Assembly (NCBI GenBank): GCA_947457975.1
Contig: CANGYC010000077.1
Coordinates: forward strand, 1-9,215
DNA from: Comamonadaceae bacterium
Lineage (GTDB): Bacteria; Pseudomonadota; Gammaproteobacteria; Burkholderiales; Burkholderiaceae_C
Direction of reading: 5' to 3'
Length of the DNA stretch: 9,215 nt
Shown here: positions 6,303 to 9,215 of the stretch, in pieces
Position numbering within the stretch: position 1 is the stretch's first letter
Layout: each line of letters begins with the position of its first letter
Made by a program: the position numbers and the translations under genes
Notes under the pieces: generated by a model
What the model saw: the letters and a program-made list of their open reading frames with translations, nothing else
The model's database searches: none
Told to the model about the DNA's origin: nothing

Positions 6303-6797
6303 ATGACGAGCCCCCTTGCCAACCCACTGAGCTTTGAGCAGTACCTGGCCATCCAGCAGCTGTATGCCGACTACACCAGTGCGGTGGATGCCGGCGACTG
6401 GGACCGCTGGGTCGAGATGTTCACCGAGGACTGCAGCTACCGCCTGCAGCCTCGCGAGAACCATGAGCGCGGCTTTCCCCTGGCCACCATGTTCTTCGAG
6501 AGCAAGGGCGCGCTCAAGGACCGCGCCTACGGCATCCAGGAAACCCTGTTCCATGACCCGTACTACCAACGCCACGTCGTGGGCGCGCCGCTCATCCGCG
6601 CGGCGCAGGGCGGTACTTACGAGTGCGAGGCCAACTACGCTGTTTTCCGCACCAAGCTCTCGCAGCTGAGCACCGTGTACAACGTGGGCCGCACCCTGGA
6701 CCGCATCGTCACCACCGAGGCGGGCCTGAAATTTCAGAGCCGCCTGGTCATCTACGACAGCGAGATGATCCCCAACTCCATCATCTACCCCATCTGA
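6303..6797 (+). CDS. Aromatic-ring-hydroxylating oxygenase, small (beta) subunit, NagH/AndAd-like
   Basis: This 164-residue protein has the length and cone-shaped SnoaL/NTF2-like fold pattern of small subunits in the alpha3beta3 oxygenases. The N-terminal AIQQLYADYTSAVDAGDWDR and MFTEDCSYRLQPRENHERG are followed by FFESKGALKDRAYGIQETLF and a C-terminal FQSRLVIYDSEMIPNSIIYP. This closely resembles NagH/AndAd, in which the early part of the chain carries the same RENHERG-like stretch. The subunit holds no iron and stabilises the alpha trimer. The ATG is 2 bp past the large-subunit stop, so translational coupling is likely. It has no strong ribosome site of its own beyond the end of the upstream gene. 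Confidence 0.92.
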   Translation: MTSPLANPLSFEQYLAIQQLYADYTSAVDAGDWDRWVEMFTEDCSYRLQPRENHERGFPLATMFFESKGALKDRAYGIQETLFHDPYYQRHVVGAPLIRAAQGGTYECEANYAVFRTKLSQLSTVYNVGRTLDRIVTTEAGLKFQSRLVIYDSEMIPNSIIYPI

Positions 6798-6811
6798 AGG
6801 CGTGAATTTTC

Positions 6812-7129
6812 ATGAGCAACGAGCAATGGCATGACGTGATGGCCGCCGACGAACTGCCCGACAACGATGTGTGGGCGGTGCAGGTTGAGGGTCGCGACAT
6901 CGCCGTCTACGGCGTGGATGGCCAGCCCTACGCCAGCGACAACCTTTGCACACATGGCAACGCCCGGCTGTGCGACGGTTTCCTGGAGGGCCACGAAATC
7001 GAGTGCCCCTTGCACCAGGGCAAGTTCGACGTGCGCGACGGGCGGCCCACCTGCGCGCCCGTCACCGAGCCGCTGCGCACCTACCGGGCCAAGCTCGAGG
7101 GCGGGCGCGTCTGGCTGGCCCTGGTCTGA
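6812..7129 (+). CDS. Rieske [2Fe-2S] ferredoxin of the ring-hydroxylating oxygenase, NagAb/AndAb-like
   Basis: A 105-residue soluble Rieske ferredoxin. C46-x-H48 and C65-x2-H68 (CTH and CPLH, 16 residues apart) bind the cluster. [20 protein letters not shown] after the second pair is the standard end of the Rieske domain in oxygenase ferredoxins. It passes electrons from a reductase to the oxygenase large subunit. It lies 14 bp after the small-subunit stop, with GAAGG (6796-6800) overlapping that stop as a ribosome site. The operon ends here: the next gene is on the opposite strand 44 bp away, and no reductase gene follows. No clear terminator was found in the 44-bp gap. Confidence 0.93.
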   Translation: MSNEQWHDVMAADELPDNDVWAVQVEGRDIAVYGVDGQPYASDNLCTHGNARLCDGFLEGHEIECPLHQGKFDVRDGRPTCAPVTEPLRTYRAKLEGGRVWLALV

Positions 7130-7173
7130 GCCTACGGCTGCAGGGCGCATTCACGCGGGAGGACCGAGCCGTC

Positions 7174-8094
7174 TCAGGCCTGGGCCTGGGCCGTGCCCAG
7201 GCTGAAGGTGCCTGTGCTGATCAGGCGGCCGAACTGCTGTTCGACCATGTCCTTGATCAAGCCCATAGCCTGGTTGTTCTGCGGCTCTCGGCGCCAGGCC
7301 AGCACCAGCAGGCGGTTGAGCTGCACACCGGTGATCTCGGACATCACGATGTCCGGGTCCGCACCGGCCTCCTTGAACACCGACACCGGCATGATGGTCG
7401 CCCACTTGCCGCGGATCACCATCTCTCGGATAGAGTCCACTGAGTCGATCAGGGCCCGCACCTCCAGTTTCTTGCCCATGGGGCGCAGTTGCTGCTCCAC
7501 CAGCCCGTGGTGCAAGCTGGTCATGAGCAGGGGGATGCGTTCGAGCTGGCTGAGGGAGACCGTGGTCCGCATCTTCATGCGTGCATGCGACACCAGCGCG
7601 AAGGGCTCGCCCAGCAGGGGCATCAGGTTGACGGGGCGGTTCGATTCCGGGTTGGTCACCACGGCCATGTCGATCAGCCCGCGTTCGAGCCAGTCCAGCA
7701 GGGTGGGGGTGAAGGCCTCGCGTGTCTTGAGCTCAATCTCAGGCAGGTTGGCCAGGCTCTGCTCGAACAGGCCTGGCAGCATGATGCGCGAGAGGGTGGG
7801 GGGCACGCCCAGCACCACAGTGGCGCGGCCCTCGTCGAGCTTGCGCGCCAATTGCTGTCGCACCCGGTCGGCCTCTTTGAGGATGCGCTGGGCTGCTTCG
7901 TAGAGGGTCACGCCAGCTTGTGTCAGCCGCACGCCCCGGGGCAGGCGCATGAGCAGTTGGACGCCCAGGTCGGCTTCCAGATCGCGCAGCTGGCGGGTTA
8001 GGGCGGGCTGCGCAATCGGTATGGCGGCTGCGGCGGCGCTGAGGCTGCCGGCGTCGGCAATCGCCACGAAATAGCGGAGGGTGCGGAGGTTCAT
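7174..8094 (-). CDS. LysR-family transcriptional regulator (divergent from Ldh-family gene)
   Basis: A 306-residue LysR protein. The winged helix-turn-helix spans about residues 1-60 (MNLRTLRYFVAIADAGSLSA, then PIAQPALTRQLRDLEADLGV and LLMRLPRGVRLTQAG). An effector-binding domain follows at about 90-295, with VVLGVPPTLSRIMLPGLFE and LIDMAVV. This N-terminus differs from the NahR-type protein at 3999-4901, so the two regulators belong to different LysR subgroups and probably sense different molecules. The standard MNLRTLRYF start at 8094 is used, although no clear ribosome site precedes it. The gene is divergent from the Ldh-family dehydrogenase, with a 143-bp gap that holds a 35-bp element also found before the Bug gene. 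It most likely controls both; the inducer is unknown. Confidence 0.92.
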   Translation of the reverse strand: MNLRTLRYFVAIADAGSLSAAAAAIPIAQPALTRQLRDLEADLGVQLLMRLPRGVRLTQAGVTLYEAAQRILKEADRVRQQLARKLDEGRATVVLGVPPTLSRIMLPGLFEQSLANLPEIELKTREAFTPTLLDWLERGLIDMAVVTNPESNRPVNLMPLLGEPFALVSHARMKMRTTVSLSQLERIPLLMTSLHHGLVEQQLRPMGKKLEVRALIDSVDSIREMVIRGKWATIMPVSVFKEAGADPDIVMSEITGVQLNRLLVLAWRREPQNNQAMGLIKDMVEQQFGRLISTGTFSLGTAQAQA

Positions 8095-8129
8095 GAAAGC
8101 AAGGCAGCAGGCTTAACCATCACGCAATG

Positions 8130-8164
8130 ATATGGCAGAGCGAGAAATCGCTATTGGACGGTGT
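8130..8164 (+). promoter_or_regulatory. Shared 35-bp promoter/operator element, copy 2 (LysR/Ldh intergenic)
   Basis: TATGGCA (8131-8137), 14 bases, TATTGGACGG (8152-8161) repeats the element at 2680-2714 with identical spacing. Inside it, AGCGA (8139-8143) and TCGCT (8148-8152) form a perfect 5-bp dyad around GAAA. TTGGAC (8154-8159) may serve as a -35, with TATGCT (8178-8183) as a -10 at 18 bp. Location between a LysR gene and its divergent neighbour is where a LysR operator is expected. Confidence 0.55.
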
Positions 8165-8237
8165 CCGTAGCGCTCCGTATGCTCAGCCCCTTCGATTGAT
8201 CGCCTGCACCGTCCCCCATTCCCTAGCGAGGCCCTTT

Positions 8238-9215
8238 GTGACATCCAGCAACCCGACCGTGACCGTGGCGTATGACGCCCTGCGCGATTTCATTCAGACC
8301 GCCTTGGTCAGCCAGGGCCTGCCCGTGGCCGATGCGCTGACCGTGGCCGGCCTCATGGCCGAGGCCGACATGCAGGGCTCCGACGGCCACGGCGTGATCC
8401 GCCTGCCGCAGTACATCAAGCGCATTCGCGCCGGCGGCATCAACAAGCACCCGCAGATCCGCGTGGTCAACGAGCGGCCGGGCTCGGCCATCGTCGATGG
8501 CGACAACGGCATGGGCCACCTGGTGGTCTCCAAGGCGGTGGACCTGGCCATCGAGAAGGCCCGCCATTGCGGCGTGGCCTGGGTGGGCACGCGCATGAGC
8601 AACCACGCAGGCCCGGCCTCGCTCTATGCGCGCAAGCCCCTGCAGCACGACATGCTGGGCCTGTACTTTGCCGTGGGCAACGCCAACCACCTGCCGCCCT
8701 GGGGTGGTACCGACATGCTGCTGTCGACCAACCCGATCGCGGCCGCCATTCCCGGCGCCGAGGAGCCGCCGGTGGTGCTTGATATGGCCACCACCGTGGC
8801 GGCCTATGGCAAGGTCAAGGCCAAGGCCAAGCGCGGCGAGCAGATGCCCGTGGGCTGGATGATCGACCGCCAAGGCCAGCCGCTGACCGACCCCACCCGC
8901 GCCGGCGAAGGCTTCCTGCTGCCGATTGGCGACTACAAGGGCTACGGCCTGGCGCTGGTGGTGGGCCTGCTGGCCGGCACGCTGGGCGGGGCCGCCATGG
9001 GCAAGGAGGTGATCGACTTCAATGCCGACCACGTCAGCACCACCAACACCGGGCAGGCCATCCTGGTCATTGACCTCTCGGCCTTTGGTGACCCTGCCGT
9101 CTTCAAGCACGCCGTCGACAAACTGGTGCGTGACATCCGGGGCAGCGAGCGCCTGCCCGGCGTGGACCGCATCTGGCTGCCCGGCGAGCAAAGCCACGAG
9201 CGCCGTGGTCGCTAC
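8238..9215 (+). CDS. Ldh-family NAD(P)-dependent 2-hydroxyacid dehydrogenase (malate/L-lactate dehydrogenase-like), 3' truncated
   Basis: The reading frame stays open for 326 codons to the window edge; family members have about 335-360 residues, so only a short C-terminal piece is missing. It starts at GTG 8238, after GAGG (8228-8231) at 6-base spacing. The Ldh family (Ldh_2, not the Rossmann-type LDH/MDH) is recognised by SDGHGVIRLPQYIKRIRAGG, with the likely catalytic His51; AIVDGDNGMGH; the nucleotide-site motif SNHAG (121-125); PPWGGTDMLLSTNPIAAAIP; VVLDMATT; and PIGDYKGYGLALVVGLLAG near the C-terminus. Members oxidise or reduce 2-hydroxy/2-keto acids such as malate, lactate, sulfolactate, ureidoglycolate and diketogulonate with NAD(P). 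SNHAG replaces the more usual SNHFG. The gene is divergent from a LysR gene that probably controls it. The substrate cannot be assigned from sequence alone. Confidence 0.93.
   Translation, partial: MTSSNPTVTVAYDALRDFIQTALVSQGLPVADALTVAGLMAEADMQGSDGHGVIRLPQYIKRIRAGGINKHPQIRVVNERPGSAIVDGDNGMGHLVVSKAVDLAIEKARHCGVAWVGTRMSNHAGPASLYARKPLQHDMLGLYFAVGNANHLPPWGGTDMLLSTNPIAAAIPGAEEPPVVLDMATTVAAYGKVKAKAKRGEQMPVGWMIDRQGQPLTDPTRAGEGFLLPIGDYKGYGLALVVGLLAGTLGGAAMGKEVIDFNADHVSTTNTGQAILVIDLSAFGDPAVFKHAVDKLVRDIRGSERLPGVDRIWLPGEQSHERRGRY

Noticed and set aside
4945..6327. 460-codon open frame on the minus strand opposite the oxygenase large subunit
   Set aside because: It mirrors a clearly recognised gene with Rieske and iron-site motifs. 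Its translation is low-complexity in His/Ala/Gly/Leu, and such antisense frames are expected in GC-rich coding DNA.
8223..9197. 324-codon minus-strand open frame opposite the Ldh-family gene
   Set aside because: The plus strand carries multiple Ldh-family motifs; the minus frame is a His/Ala/Gly-rich shadow.

Overview
The window reads as a GC-rich betaproteobacterial chromosome, most likely Comamonadaceae or a close Burkholderiales relative. This is inferred from the abundant Bug/TctC-type binding protein, the regulator and oxygenase types, and the tRNA and codon style; no species can be named. It is an accessory catabolic region for aromatic acids, interrupted by two tRNA genes.

Layout. An IclR-family regulator (65-904, +) faces a branched-chain-amino-acid/aromatic-type ABC solute-binding protein (981-2180, -). 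The latter has a strong terminator between the two convergent genes. Two tRNA genes follow: tRNA-Pro(TGG), an intrinsic terminator, then tRNA-Arg(TCT). About 290 bp of regulatory-looking DNA leads to a Bug/TctC-type solute-binding protein (2838-3827, +) with a textbook terminator. Next, a NahR/NagR/DntR-type LysR regulator (3999-4901, -) is divergent from a tight three-gene operon on the + strand. That operon encodes a ring-hydroxylating oxygenase large subunit (5041-6300), small subunit (6303-6797) and Rieske ferredoxin (6812-7129). A second LysR regulator (7174-8094, -) is divergent from an Ldh-family NAD(P)-dependent 2-hydroxyacid dehydrogenase (8238 to the window edge, +, truncated).

How it may work together. 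The oxygenase matches the nagGH-nagAb (salicylate 5-hydroxylase) and andAcAdAb (anthranilate 1,2-dioxygenase) type in gene order and sequence character. Its divergent regulator is of the family that senses salicylate and similar aromatic acids. The intergenic region holds a LysR box (ATC-N9-GAT) about 65 bp upstream of the start site implied by a 17-bp-spaced promoter. No electron-transfer reductase is present in the window, so the oxygenase must borrow one from elsewhere. A second regulatory circuit is suggested by a 35-bp element shared upstream of the Bug binding-protein gene and between the second LysR and the Ldh-family gene. The likely common controller is the second LysR protein, linking uptake of an organic acid with its oxidation.

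No insertion sequence, integrase, CRISPR array or phage gene was seen.
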